Notes: generated by a model not told the origin, from the sequence alone. A stretch of 64,000 nucleotides of DNA from Pseudomonadota bacterium (GCA_021780435.1 JAJXYV010000200.1:35192-99191), one strand, 5' to 3'. Positions 1 through 7,214 are shown, counted from the first letter of the stretch. Numbers and translations: made by a program.

Positions 1-33
1 ATCCCGCGCAAAACGGCCGCCCAGCACGGGGCC

Positions 34-88
34 GCAACATAATCTCCGGCGCAACATAATCGGTCTTATGTTCAACTGCACATAAGAC
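34..88. repeat. Palindromic junction with AACATAA repeats
   Basis: The motif gcaacataatc occurs twice (34-44 and 51-61). It is followed by a perfect 9-bp inverted repeat, GTCTTATGT (63-71) and ACATAAGAC (80-88), with an 8-base spacer. TTATGTT at 66-72 is also the reverse complement of the AACATAA core of the two direct repeats. The size of arms and spacer resembles a tyrosine-recombinase core site. It lies where the Toprim reading frame loses its normal 5' part, so it may be the end of another insertion to the left. This reading is an inference. Confidence 0.45.
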
Positions 89-116
89 GGACGCCGCCAC
101 GGGCGAGCACGGGGAC

Positions 117-947
117 TTGCTCGACATCATCCGGGAAAGCTGCGGCCTTCTCGACTTCCACGATGTCGCCGATGAGGCGCGACGCTTCCTAAGCTTGCCC
201 CGCTCGGACCCGGAGCCAGCGCCGAAACCTGCACGTCTGCCGGCGCAGACAGGATCGTCGGAAGCCGCGCGGCGGCTGTTCGCTATGTCACAGCCAATCG
301 CACGGACCCTCGTGGAAACGTATTTGCGCAATCGCGGCATTACGGCTTTGCACGAAGACGGCGCGCTGCGCTTTCACCCGCGCTGCTACTATCGCCCGGA
401 CGAGGACGCGCCGACCGAAACCTGGCCCGCGATGATCGCCCGCGTCACTGATCTCGACGGCCGGATGACCGGCGCACACCGGACTTGGCTCGATCCGTCA
501 GGCCGTGGCAAGGCGCCGATCGACACGCCGCGACGGGCGATGGGCAACCTTCTCGGTAACGCAGTCCGCTATGGTGTGGCGAACGACGTGCTCGCGGCCG
601 GCGAAGGCATCGAGACCATGCTGTCACTGCGACGCGTGCTGCCGACCTTGCCGATGGCCGCGGCGCTTTCCGCCAACCACCTCACCGCCATGCTGCTCCC
701 GCCGACGTTGCACCGTCTCTATATCGCGCGAGACGACGATGCGGCCGGTGACGCGGCGGTGACGGCTCTGACCGAACGTGCCGAGGCGGCCGGCATCGAG
801 GCGATTGCATGGTCCCCCAGGCTCGGCGACTTCAACGAGGATCTGCGCACATTCGACATCGATGGACTCCGGGCAGCCCTGCGCACCCAGCTCGCACCGC
901 AGGACATCATCCGCTTCATGCTGTGCGCGACCGCCGAGACGGGATGA
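117..947 (+). CDS. Toprim domain-containing primase-like protein, 5'-truncated
   Basis: This is the C-terminal part of a plasmid/ICE Toprim protein of the DUF7146 primase-like type. The Toprim core is visible: GEGIET (residues 162-167, catalytic Glu) and ARDDDAAG (204-211, metal-binding acidic cluster). The frame is already coding-like at TDAATGEHGDLL before the TTG at 117, but it is closed by a stop at 57-59, within the palindromic junction. The N-terminal zinc-finger part of the family is therefore missing. The product is probably inactive or partial. Such genes are common in the accessory backbone of trb-type ICEs, where they may help prime complementary-strand synthesis after transfer. 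The ORF track start is TTG and has no convincing ribosome binding site. Confidence 0.7.
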   Translation: MLDIIRESCGLLDFHDVADEARRFLSLPRSDPEPAPKPARLPAQTGSSEAARRLFAMSQPIARTLVETYLRNRGITALHEDGALRFHPRCYYRPDEDAPTETWPAMIARVTDLDGRMTGAHRTWLDPSGRGKAPIDTPRRAMGNLLGNAVRYGVANDVLAAGEGIETMLSLRRVLPTLPMAAALSANHLTAMLLPPTLHRLYIARDDDAAGDAAVTALTERAEAAGIEAIAWSPRLGDFNEDLRTFDIDGLRAALRTQLAPQDIIRFMLCATAETG

Positions 948-1071
948 GCGTCGGCGGTTCGAGCATCTCCATGGCCGGTCAGGCGAGGACCACCCCGCCG
1001 GACAGAGTCGCGCCCTTGGCCTTCTAGAGGGCGATCGGACGGCAGGCGGCCCGGCCCGGCAATGGGGCTGC

Positions 1072-1255
1072 GCCCGGCTATTTTCCGCCGGCCCTGCGGG
1101 CCTTTGCAGCGCGAAACAAAATAGCCGGGCTTCGCCATCCTCCGCTGGCGCTCCGGCCCTGCGCTGCGCTCCGGGTTCTGGCCCGTTCCGCCCGCCGTCT
1201 GGTGATCGCCACGAAGGCCGCGATGGGCGCGGTCGATCCGGCAAAGGACCTCACC
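1072..1255 (+). promoter_or_regulatory. Structured leader of the DUF2493 gene (shared with DUF736 gene)
   Basis: A perfect 13-bp inverted repeat, GCCCGGCTATTTT (1072-1084) and AAAATAGCCGGGC (1118-1130), encloses a smaller hairpin GGCCC-TGC-GGGCC. It is followed by the block atcctccgctggcgctccgg (from 1137) and by gatcgccacgaaggccgcga (from 1204), and then a Shine-Dalgarno before the ATG. The same order of elements is found in front of the DUF736 gene at 4510-4682. The stretch 948-1255 holds no gene. A function as RNA leader or as a single-stranded-DNA promoter is an inference. Confidence 0.55.
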
Positions 1256-2194
1256 ATGACGACCGACCACGACGACACCGAATTCGAACCGCCGCACACC
1301 TCCTCCCCGACCGATCACGTCCTCAACGAACTTCAGCTCTATGGCTACCGTCCCTTCCACGACGAGCCCGATCCGAGGCCACTTCCGGAAGGCGATGCTG
1401 TCTCGAGCGCCGTCTCCGACATCTTCGACGCCCTGGTCTCGACCCTGATCGACACGCGGCTCGAACCCGACCTCGAAGACCTGCTGTGGTCGACAGTCAA
1501 CCTGTTCCACCGCGCCACCGGTCGCATCGAACGCGAGCTCGACGACAACGAGCAGGCGCAGCAGAGGAGTCAGCGGGAGCAGAACGGCTCGGAGGTGCGC
1601 TCGGTCGAACTCGAGCGTCTCACGGCCGAGGGCATCACGCTGATCGAACGCCGCAACAGCCTGGAGCTCTTCCGCGACCAGGCCGCCGAGCGCTTCGAGG
1701 TCCACACCGGCTCCCCCTGGCGTCCCCGCTCCGGATCGACGGTCAACCACCGCACTCTGACTTCGGCAATGATCGACAGTCGCGATTTCCTCGCCGCCAA
1801 GCGCCGCGCGGAGACCGAGGTGTTGCTGCCCGCAGGACCGAAAATCGCTTTCACCGGTGGGCTCGACTTAAACGACCACCGGCTGATCTGGGATCGGCTC
1901 GACAAGGTCCACGCGAAGCATCCCGACATGGTGCTGCTGCACGGCGGCTCGCCGAAAGGCGCCGAACTGATCGCCGCCAAATGGGCAACCAACCGCAAGG
2001 TGCCGCAGGTCGCGTTCAAACCCGACTGGACGAAGCACGCCAAAGCCGCACCGTTCAAGCGCAACGACGCGATGCTGGAGGTGCTGCCGATCGGCGTCAT
2101 GGTATTCCCCGGCACCGGCATCCAGGGCAACCTCGCCGACAAGGCGAAGAAGTTCGGCATCCCGGTGTGGAGGTTCGGCGAGGGCGGCGCGTAA
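1256..2194 (+). CDS. DUF2493 domain-containing protein
   Basis: The protein is about 312 residues from the ATG at 1256. That start is preferred over 1202 because aaagga lies just upstream and the homology-like region begins there. The C-terminal third carries the DUF2493 signature: KIAFTGGLDLNDHRLIW, then LLHGGSPKGAELIAAKWA, and a final GIPVWRF. The family resembles the SLOG/Rossmann nucleotide-sensing fold, and its members are frequent next to DUF736 and Toprim genes on conjugative plasmids and ICEs. The biochemical role is unknown. It is preceded by the structured leader shared with the DUF736 gene, which suggests the two are expressed under the same condition. Confidence 0.8.
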   Translation: MTTDHDDTEFEPPHTSSPTDHVLNELQLYGYRPFHDEPDPRPLPEGDAVSSAVSDIFDALVSTLIDTRLEPDLEDLLWSTVNLFHRATGRIERELDDNEQAQQRSQREQNGSEVRSVELERLTAEGITLIERRNSLELFRDQAAERFEVHTGSPWRPRSGSTVNHRTLTSAMIDSRDFLAAKRRAETEVLLPAGPKIAFTGGLDLNDHRLIWDRLDKVHAKHPDMVLLHGGSPKGAELIAAKWATNRKVPQVAFKPDWTKHAKAAPFKRNDAMLEVLPIGVMVFPGTGIQGNLADKAKKFGIPVWRFGEGGA

Positions 2195-2212
2195 GCGCCG
2201 CTACTTGCTTAC

Positions 2213-2779
2213 TCACGTATCGAGCAGCTCCGGCCGGAACAGCCTTCGCCGGCTGATGATCTTGCCGGAGACCATGAACACGCCGTCGCCCGTGTAGTGC
2301 AGCGTCTCGGGACGCTTCGGCGACTTGGCGACGTGTGCCTTCACCACCTCGAAGATGAAAAAGTTGTACTTGTCGACCAGGGCATCATCGACAAGACGAC
2401 ATTCGAAGCTGGCGTGACATTCCGCGATTAGCGGCGCCGTCACGCGCGTCGCCGGCTGCGCCGTCAGACCGAATTTCTCGAACTTGTCGATTTCCGCGCC
2501 CGTCGTGTTGCCGACTCCGACCACGATGTCAGTCAGCGACGTCGTCGGCAGATTAATCACGCACACGCGGCTCTTGCGAATCAGCTCGAAACTGTAATTG
2601 CCGCCAGCGATCACGCAGCCGACCAGTGACGGCGTAAACTCCATCACCGTGTGCCAGCCCATCGTCATGATGTTGCGCCTGTCATCAAGCGCCGACGAGA
2701 CGAGAACTATCGGGCCAGGTTCAAGATAGCGCCGGATCTGCGATACCGGGAAGTCAGCCTTTTCCGCACGCTTTGCCAT
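2213..2779 (-). CDS. Flavin reductase family protein
   Basis: This is a 188-residue FMN-binding split-barrel protein. Typical features are PGPIVLVSSALDDRRNIMTMGW near the N-terminus (flavin-binding loop), then SRVCVINLP and the AGGNYSFELIRKS segment. Members reduce FMN or FAD with NAD(P)H and often supply reduced flavin to monooxygenases, but no partner monooxygenase lies nearby. The gene runs opposite to its ICE neighbours and diverges from the small membrane-protein gene, so it has its own promoter in 2780-2950. It is best read as cargo of the ICE. The substrate cannot be told from the sequence. Confidence 0.85.
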   Translation of the reverse strand: MAKRAEKADFPVSQIRRYLEPGPIVLVSSALDDRRNIMTMGWHTVMEFTPSLVGCVIAGGNYSFELIRKSRVCVINLPTTSLTDIVVGVGNTTGAEIDKFEKFGLTAQPATRVTAPLIAECHASFECRLVDDALVDKYNFFIFEVVKAHVAKSPKRPETLHYTGDGVFMVSGKIISRRRLFRPELLDT

Positions 2780-2951
2780 CGTCTCGTCCTCTACTTTCGG
2801 CGTCGTTCATCGGACACCCGCGGTCGCCGTGGCGCGTGGCGAGGATGGATTTCCCCTCCCATCCCCACCGGCTTTTGGCTATACTTTGGATCGCGCCGCG
2901 GTGGTGGTGGAAGGCGCGACCGTCACAGCTTATGTCACGGAGGCTACCACC

Positions 2952-3434
2952 ATGCTTGTCATCGGACTCATCCTCAGCATGTTCGGGATCGGCCTGTTCT
3001 GCTGGCTGATCTTCACGCTAGCTGTCTACGCTTTGCCGTTCTTCGTTGGACTGACGGCTGGCATGGCGGCGTTTCATGGCGGTGCAGGCGTCATCGGCGC
3101 GCTGCTTGTCGGCATTATCGCCGGCGCTCTCACCCTCGGCATCGGTCAGATCGCGTTCGCGGCCGTTCGCCCGCAGCCTCTGCGCGCCGCCATCGCCGCC
3201 GCCTTCGCAATTCCGGCGGCGATCGCCGGCTATCATGCGGTTCTCGGACTCTCGCAGATCGGCGTTCCGTCGCTCGTCTGGCGCGAAGTGTTCGCTTGGA
3301 TTGGCGCGCTCTTCATCGGCGGCACGGCTTGGGCGCGGATGACAGTCTTCGTGGAACCCCTTCCGTTGCGGTCGGGCGGAGCGCCGCAGAACGAGCCCCA
3401 GCCACTTTTGACCTCCGCGACACAAAAGTGGTGA
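2952..3434 (+). CDS. Small multi-pass membrane protein, function unknown
   Basis: From the ATG at 2952 the protein has 160 residues. That start is chosen because ggagg lies at 2939-2943 and because residues before it in the longer ORF are not hydrophobic-segment-like. It shows four to five hydrophobic segments: LVIGLILSMFGIGLFCWLIF, a Gly/Ala-rich pair (VIGALLVGIIAGALTLGIG) and two further helices. It ends in a short polar tail. I do not recognise the family. It sits between a flavin reductase and a cupin gene in the cargo part of the ICE. Confidence 0.6.
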   Translation: MLVIGLILSMFGIGLFCWLIFTLAVYALPFFVGLTAGMAAFHGGAGVIGALLVGIIAGALTLGIGQIAFAAVRPQPLRAAIAAAFAIPAAIAGYHAVLGLSQIGVPSLVWREVFAWIGALFIGGTAWARMTVFVEPLPLRSGGAPQNEPQPLLTSATQKW

Positions 3435-3545
3435 GCCCTAGTGGATCGGGTCTGACGGTTGAATCCCCTTCAGGATTTCCGGCGGACTCGCGGCGTGCGA
3501 GTCTGCGGCATGGAAACGCCACCGTGATCGAAAGGATGTGAGACC

Positions 3546-4004
3546 ATGCCGAAGATCGACGTCACCGCTCTACCGTTCGTCGCGCGCGGCGGCTATCCGC
3601 CGCCGCACGACAAACTGGTCGCCGGTCGTTCGCGCAAGCGTCTCGGCGATGAAGCCGGCCTGACTCAGTTCGGCGTCAACCTGACGATGCTCACGCCCGG
3701 CGCTTTCTCGTCGCTGCGCCATTGGCACGAGAACCAGGACGAGTTCGTCTTTCTCATTGAAGGCGAGCTGACGCTGATCGAGGACGAAGGCGAGACCGTG
3801 CTGCGGCCGGGCGACGCAGCCGGCTTCAAGGCGGGCGTTGCCAACGGCCACCATCTGGTCAACCGCTCCAACAGCGATGCAGTCTATCTCGAGATCGGAA
3901 CGCGCACGCTGCCCGAACGCGCACACTTTTCCGACGTTGATCTCGCCGTCGTCGCCGACGAGGCCGGCGTCCACTACAGCCGCAAGGATAGAGGGCGGCT
4001 GTGA
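3546..4004 (+). CDS. Cupin domain-containing protein
   Basis: The 152-residue protein has a single cupin barrel. Motif 1 is seen as HWHENQDEFVFLIEGE (His-x-His and the Glu of the metal site) and motif 2 as PGDAAGFKAGVANGHHLVN. The metal-ligand pattern is therefore intact, and an enzyme or small-molecule-binding role with a bound divalent metal is possible. No further domain is present, so the substrate cannot be predicted. The start is an ATG six bases after a run ending in aaaggatgtgagacc, which gives a plausible ribosome binding site. It is probably ICE cargo. Confidence 0.82.
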   Translation: MPKIDVTALPFVARGGYPPPHDKLVAGRSRKRLGDEAGLTQFGVNLTMLTPGAFSSLRHWHENQDEFVFLIEGELTLIEDEGETVLRPGDAAGFKAGVANGHHLVNRSNSDAVYLEIGTRTLPERAHFSDVDLAVVADEAGVHYSRKDRGRL

Positions 4005-4509
4005 ACGCCGTCGTCGCGCCCAGCCGTGGATCGAGCCGACGCCCGCTTCGCGCCGGTCCGTCACGATCAAGCGCCTCCGCTTCGCGTCAAAAGGCCTTCG
4101 AAGCAGCGATCCCACCGGGTACCAAACGAAAGATTCAGTCCACTAGCCTCTTCGATCAAGGTTTCACTGACGATCGTGTGTTGACGGATCTCGCGATGAA
4201 GTCGCGAAGCAAACGGCCCTTTTTGGAAATGCCCTTTGTCAGCCGCCCTCCGATCACTTGCCGGCCCGCAGCCCGCAAAGAAGAGCGTTGTGTCGTGGCT
4301 ATTTCCCAGCAGACGATCCCGCCTTTTCCTACGCTACGGTTTCTTTCTCTACGCCCGGACTGGCCGACATCTTGCCCGGCACAACCAACATCCGCCACGT
4401 CTTCTCCCGAGGATGCTGTTCAAGCACGGACGCACCTGGCCTCGTGATGGCCTGATCTGGCCGAAGACCGGCTGCGCCTCGATCGCCTGAGCCGCAACAC
4501 CGTCGGTTC
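4005..4509. other. Gene-poor stretch in the ICE
   Basis: About 500 bases without a convincing gene. The ORFs listed on both strands have no recognisable domain and unlike codon use. No terminator or strong repeat was seen until the hairpin leader that starts at 4510. Confidence 0.5.
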
Positions 4510-4682
4510 GACTTTCTTCCCCTGGGCTAAAGCCCATTCCTCGCGAGGCAAGAAAGTCTCACCGCCGTCATCCTCCGCTGCGCTCCGGCCCGCGAGCGGG
4601 TGCGTCGTCGATCGTCCCCGGCCTGTCGATCGCCATCGAGGCCGCGGTGGTCGCGGGCTCGAAAACAGCAAGGAGAAGTGAC
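4510..4682 (+). promoter_or_regulatory. Structured leader of the DUF736 gene (shared with DUF2493 gene)
   Basis: A 9-bp inverted repeat, GACTTTCTT (4510-4518) and AAGAAAGTC (4550-4558), encloses GGGCT-AA-AGCCC and the palindrome CCTCGCGAGG. It is followed by atcctccgctgcgctccggc (from 4570) and gatcgccatcgaggccgcgg (from 4628), and then aaggag before the ATG at 4683. The two downstream blocks match those in front of the DUF2493 gene, whereas the hairpin arms differ in sequence but not in design. This pattern argues for conserved structure. Confidence 0.55.
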
Positions 4683-5006
4683 ATGGCTAACATCGGTTCT
4701 TTCAAGAAGGTCGGCAGCGACTTCCAGGGCGAGATCGTCACCCTCAGCCTCCAGACCAAGGGCGTGCGCATCGTGCCTGAGACCAACCGCTCCAACGACA
4801 ACGCTCCCAGCCACCGGGTTTACGTGGGCCGGGCCGAGATCGGGGCCGCCTGGTCGAAGCGCTCCAACGAAGGCCGCGACTACCTCTCGCTCAAGCTCGA
4901 CGATCCGAGCTTCAACGCGCCGATCTTCGCCAACCTTTTCGACGACGAGGACGGCGAGGGCTACACCCTCATCTGGTCGCGCCCCAGCAAGCGCAGCGGC
5001 GATTGA
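4683..5006 (+). CDS. DUF736 family protein
   Basis: The 107-residue protein begins MANIGSFKK, the usual start of the DUF736 family, and has the family core SHRVYVGRAEIGAAWSK and DYLSLKLDDPSFNAPIFANL. The ATG at 4683 follows aaggag closely and replaces the upstream start of the ORF track. DUF736 proteins are small, probably beta-rich and highly conserved on conjugative plasmids and ICEs of alphaproteobacteria, often with genes expressed early after transfer. No biochemical function is established. The gene ends in a strong intrinsic terminator and is led by the same element as the DUF2493 gene. Confidence 0.88.
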   Translation: MANIGSFKKVGSDFQGEIVTLSLQTKGVRIVPETNRSNDNAPSHRVYVGRAEIGAAWSKRSNEGRDYLSLKLDDPSFNAPIFANLFDDEDGEGYTLIWSRPSKRSGD

Positions 5007-5023
5007 GCCTGCCCGTTCGCAAC

Positions 5024-5055
5024 GCCCCGCCCGGTCTCTCCCGGGCGGGGCTTTT
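5024..5055 (+). terminator. Intrinsic terminator after DUF736
   Basis: A perfect 11-bp GC-rich stem, GCCCCGCCCGG (5024-5034) and CCGGGCGGGGC (5041-5051), is followed by tttt. It lies 17 bases after the DUF736 stop codon. Confidence 0.85.
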
Positions 5056-5234
5056 GCGCCAAACCCTTCGGACCGCCCAGGGCAATTTGCGGGCCGCCGA
5101 CTCTGTTTCTTGCATCCGCTAAACCGTCGTGGACACGCGAACAGCCAGTCCGCGAATCACTCGACTCGCTGAGCGCCGCCGACCCTCGCGGATCGGCTTT
5201 TCCGCTCTCACAGGGCGGTTGCAGCGCCACAAAG

Positions 5235-5249
5235 CGACTATTATAGTCG
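5235..5249. promoter_or_regulatory. Palindromic operator upstream of qseC-like gene
   Basis: CGACTAT-T-ATAGTCG is a perfect 7-bp palindrome 43 bases before the start of the small HTH regulator. Its position suggests an autoregulatory operator. It overlaps an AT-rich stretch that could supply a -10 element. Confidence 0.55.
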
Positions 5250-5291
5250 TATTTCTGGTGCGCGCAGATCGTCTGTCGGAGGTGATCATGA

Positions 5292-5570
5292 ATGATCACC
5301 GGCCGACAAGTTCGGGCCGCGCGAGCCTTGCTGAATTGGAAGCAGGAGATGCTCGCCGAGAAAGCCCTGGTGGCGCTGACCGCCCTGAAGCGTCTGGAGT
5401 CCGAAAGGCAGCTCCAGGTGCACGAGGGCACGCGCGACCAGGTGCGCCGTGTTCTGGAAGCCGCTGGGATCCTGTTCGTCGAATCCGACCGTGGCCGCGG
5501 CGTCATGCTCCTCCATGAGGCAGAGCCGGCAACGCGACCAGCGAGAAAACCGGCGACCTTGAAACGATGA
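5292..5570 (+). CDS. qseC: Small XRE-type HTH regulator, QseC-like
   Basis: This 92-residue protein is mostly one helix-turn-helix: MITGRQVRAARALLNWKQEMLAEKALVALTALKRLE fits an XRE-type HTH at residues 1-40. The ATG at 5292 is well placed behind cggaggtgatc. An out-of-frame ATG at 5288 is ignored. It lies immediately before the DUF2285 gene and behind a perfect palindrome. In the ICEMlSym-R7A system a small HTH repressor, QseC, controls the antiactivator gene qseM. Gene order and size make this the likely counterpart, but the assignment rests on context and not on residue-level comparison. Confidence 0.65.
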   Translation: MITGRQVRAARALLNWKQEMLAEKALVALTALKRLESERQLQVHEGTRDQVRRVLEAAGILFVESDRGRGVMLLHEAEPATRPARKPATLKR

Positions 5571-5618
5571 AGCCGGTTCGTGTTAACGTTTAGGAAACCG
5601 TATCGCTGAGGAGCCTTG

Positions 5619-5897
5619 ATGCAGTCGCCACCCTTGGATCCGCCGGTGGACGATGTCGCCCCAACCGCCGCAGTCCTGACCGGTTACGACGAGCGACATG
5701 CCATCACCTATATCCGTCTGCTCGACGCGGAAGCTGACGGCGCCGATTGGCAGGAAGTTGCAAAGATCGTCCTGCATATCGACCCCGCGCGGGAACATGA
5801 TCGCGCTCGGCGGGCTTGGGAGAGCCATCTCGCGCGCGCCCGGTGGATGACCGAGAAGGGATATCGGCATCTTTTGCAAGGCGGCGCTCCTCATTGA
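5619..5897 (+). CDS. qseM: DUF2285 domain protein, QseM-like antiactivator
   Basis: The 92-residue product is essentially one DUF2285 domain, an HTH variant: ALTGYDERH-like AVLTGYDERHAITYIRLLD, then WESHLARARWMTEKGYRHLL at the C-terminal end. The ATG at 5619 sits behind gaggag; the TTG at 5616 used in the ORF track is less likely. In ICEMlSym-R7A the stand-alone DUF2285 protein QseM binds both TraR and FseA and so blocks transfer in most cells. Here it precedes the fseA-like gene in the same orientation, which fits that role. Function is inferred from family and context. Confidence 0.72.
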   Translation: MQSPPLDPPVDDVAPTAAVLTGYDERHAITYIRLLDAEADGADWQEVAKIVLHIDPAREHDRARRAWESHLARARWMTEKGYRHLLQGGAPH

Positions 5898-5918
5898 AAA
5901 TAGTTCCCTGCTGATTCG

Positions 5919-5932
5919 GCAACGCACGTTGC
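5919..5932. promoter_or_regulatory. Palindrome upstream of fseA
   Basis: GCAACG-CA-CGTTGC is a perfect 6-bp palindrome with a 2-base centre, 86 bases before the fseA start. It could be the operator for the TraR-type activator or another regulator. It does not match the lux box in front of luxI closely. Confidence 0.4.
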
Positions 5933-6017
5933 TCTTTCTCTCTGTTTCGGGGCGCTACCCCAGCGTGCATCCTCTAGCGAGCCGACCTCTTGCTTTTGAC
6001 ACGAGGAGACGTTGCCC

Positions 6018-6789
6018 ATGGCTCGCGCCGATTGGCGATCGGCGGGCGCGTATGAGGGTCTGCGAACGCTCGACGCGCCTGCCTTCGCCTATGAGTTCCT
6101 CTGCCGCAATCCTGACTTTCTGAGCGACCACGCGCGCCTGGCGCGCAGCAGCCGAAAGCGAACACTTGATGCCGTCGAGGCCGAGGCGTTCGCCCGGCGC
6201 TGGGGGGTGCGATTTCAAGCGAGATTTAGATCCCGCGCGGCACGGCGCCGTTCTCTGGACGCCACGGACGCTTCCGAGCGTGGTGACCCTGACGAAACTC
6301 CCGGACGGCCTCGCTGATACTAGACTTGGCCTCGACGCGCGAAGCCTCCAATCCATTCTCACGGTCGAAGACGAAGATCAGGTCGTCACGTTGCGCGGCG
6401 CGCGCCTACGGCTTCACCGCGAGGATAAGGTCGAGGCACCCGTCGCTGTTCTCCTTCCGCTCGACCAACTTTTCGACATCCGCATCGCAGCCGCGCTCAG
6501 GATGTGGCGCGGACTGACCGGTCGCACGCCGGGCCCCGACCTCGGTATGCTCACACCCGAGCGGCGCAACCGGCTCATCCACGCATTGCGCGCGCTGGAC
6601 GGTCGGCTTGAGCGCGCGACCTATCCCGAGATCGCCGCCATTTTGTTCGACACCGAACCAATCTCCAAGCGTGACTGGATTTCGCACGAGCTGCGGGATC
6701 GGACCGGCCGCATCATCCGGCTCGGATTCTTCATGATGCGTGGCGGCTACCGCCGCCTTCTCCTGCATCCCTATCGCCGCCGCGTGTAG
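6018..6789 (+). CDS. fseA: FseA-like excision activator (DUF6499 + DUF2285), joined by +1 frameshift
   Basis: Two overlapping frames encode one protein. Frame A (6018-6317) starts MARADWRSAGAYEGLRTLDA and has the DUF6499-type N-terminus up to FARRWG. Frame B then supplies CDFKRDLDPARHGAVLW and a full DUF2285 domain ending GGYRRLLLHPYRRRV at 6789. The join needs one base to be skipped (+1) at tggggggtgc, 6201-6210, giving a product of 256 residues. In ICEMlSym-R7A the homologous pair msi172-msi171 is fused by programmed +1 ribosomal frameshifting to make FseA, which activates rdfS. The same arrangement followed by an rdfS-like gene makes a programmed shift more likely than decay. The ATG at 6018 lies behind cgaggaga. 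Confidence 0.78.
6201..6210 (+). promoter_or_regulatory. +1 ribosomal frameshift site in fseA
   Basis: The sequence TGG-GGG-G-TGC has six consecutive G (6202-6207). A glycyl-tRNA on GGG (6204-6206) can slip one base forward and still pair with GGG (6205-6207). The next codon read is then TGC in the downstream frame, which continues the protein as WG-CDFKRD. Confidence 0.65.
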
Positions 6790-6841
6790 CGCTCAGCCCG
6801 TCTGGATGCGCTTTCGCCACCCTCCGAGATCGCGCTATTTC

Positions 6842-6915
6842 GGACGGGGTCCCGTCCGCCACCGTGATCGCTGACAGCCGCCGTCATCCGACGGCCTTCC
6901 ACGCGATCACGGAGG
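6842..6915 (+). promoter_or_regulatory. Structured 5' region of rdfS
   Basis: GGACGGG-GT-CCCGTCC (6842-6857) is a perfect palindrome. Next to it CCGTGATCGC (6862-6871) pairs perfectly with GCGATCACGG (6903-6912), and GCCGTC-ATCC-GACGGC (6880-6895) is nested inside. The outer right arm overlaps the ggagg ribosome binding site of rdfS. The first palindrome could be the activator site and the second structure could hide the ribosome binding site. Confidence 0.55.
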
Positions 6916-6921
6916 TATCCC

Positions 6922-7206
6922 ATGTCCACCAATCTCGCAGGTTTGCCGCCGCGCTACCTGCGCACGCCAGAGGCGTCGCGCTTCGTCGGCCTCTCCATCC
7001 GCACGCTCGAAAAGCACCGCATCTACGGCACCGGCCCACGCTATTCGAAGCTCGGCGGGCGCGTCGTGTACCGCATCGAGGACCTGCAGGCCTGGGTCGA
7101 CGCCGCCGCCAAGGCGTCGACATCCGACCCCGGCAAGGTCGTCGTGCTGCCAGCGCGGCGCCATACGGCTGCCGAACTTGAACAAGCCCGCCAGCCGCGC
7201 CGCTGA
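6922..7206 (+). CDS. rdfS: Excisionase/AlpA-type HTH protein, RdfS-like
   Basis: The 94-residue protein has a winged-helix HTH of the MerR/AlpA/Xis type: LRTPEASRFVGLSIRTLEKHRIYGTGPRYSKLGGRVVYRIEDLQAW covers residues 13-60. Such proteins bend DNA at attachment sites as recombination directionality factors, and they also activate conjugation genes. It directly follows the fseA-like gene and precedes repA, parA and traF, as rdfS does in ICEMlSym-R7A. The ATG at 6922 has a strong ggaggt. A second Xis-like gene near the integrase (30867-31163) could share or divide this role. Confidence 0.72.
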   Translation: MSTNLAGLPPRYLRTPEASRFVGLSIRTLEKHRIYGTGPRYSKLGGRVVYRIEDLQAWVDAAAKASTSDPGKVVVLPARRHTAAELEQARQPRR

Positions 7207-7214
7207 CGTCGCTC

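Noticed and set aside
719-2256. Long ORFs overlapping the DUF2493 gene (719-1750 minus, 778-2256 plus)
   Set aside because: They are Arg/Pro-rich frame shadows without a family and conflict with the DUF2493 frame.
4001-4447. 148-residue ORF after the cupin gene
   Set aside because: No ribosome binding site, no domain and unlike codon use.
6201-6210. Reading the fseA frameshift as simple pseudogene decay or sequencing error
   Set aside because: Both frames are otherwise intact, the slip site is ideal for +1 slippage and the homologous ICE system uses programmed frameshifting. An error in the G6 run still cannot be fully excluded.
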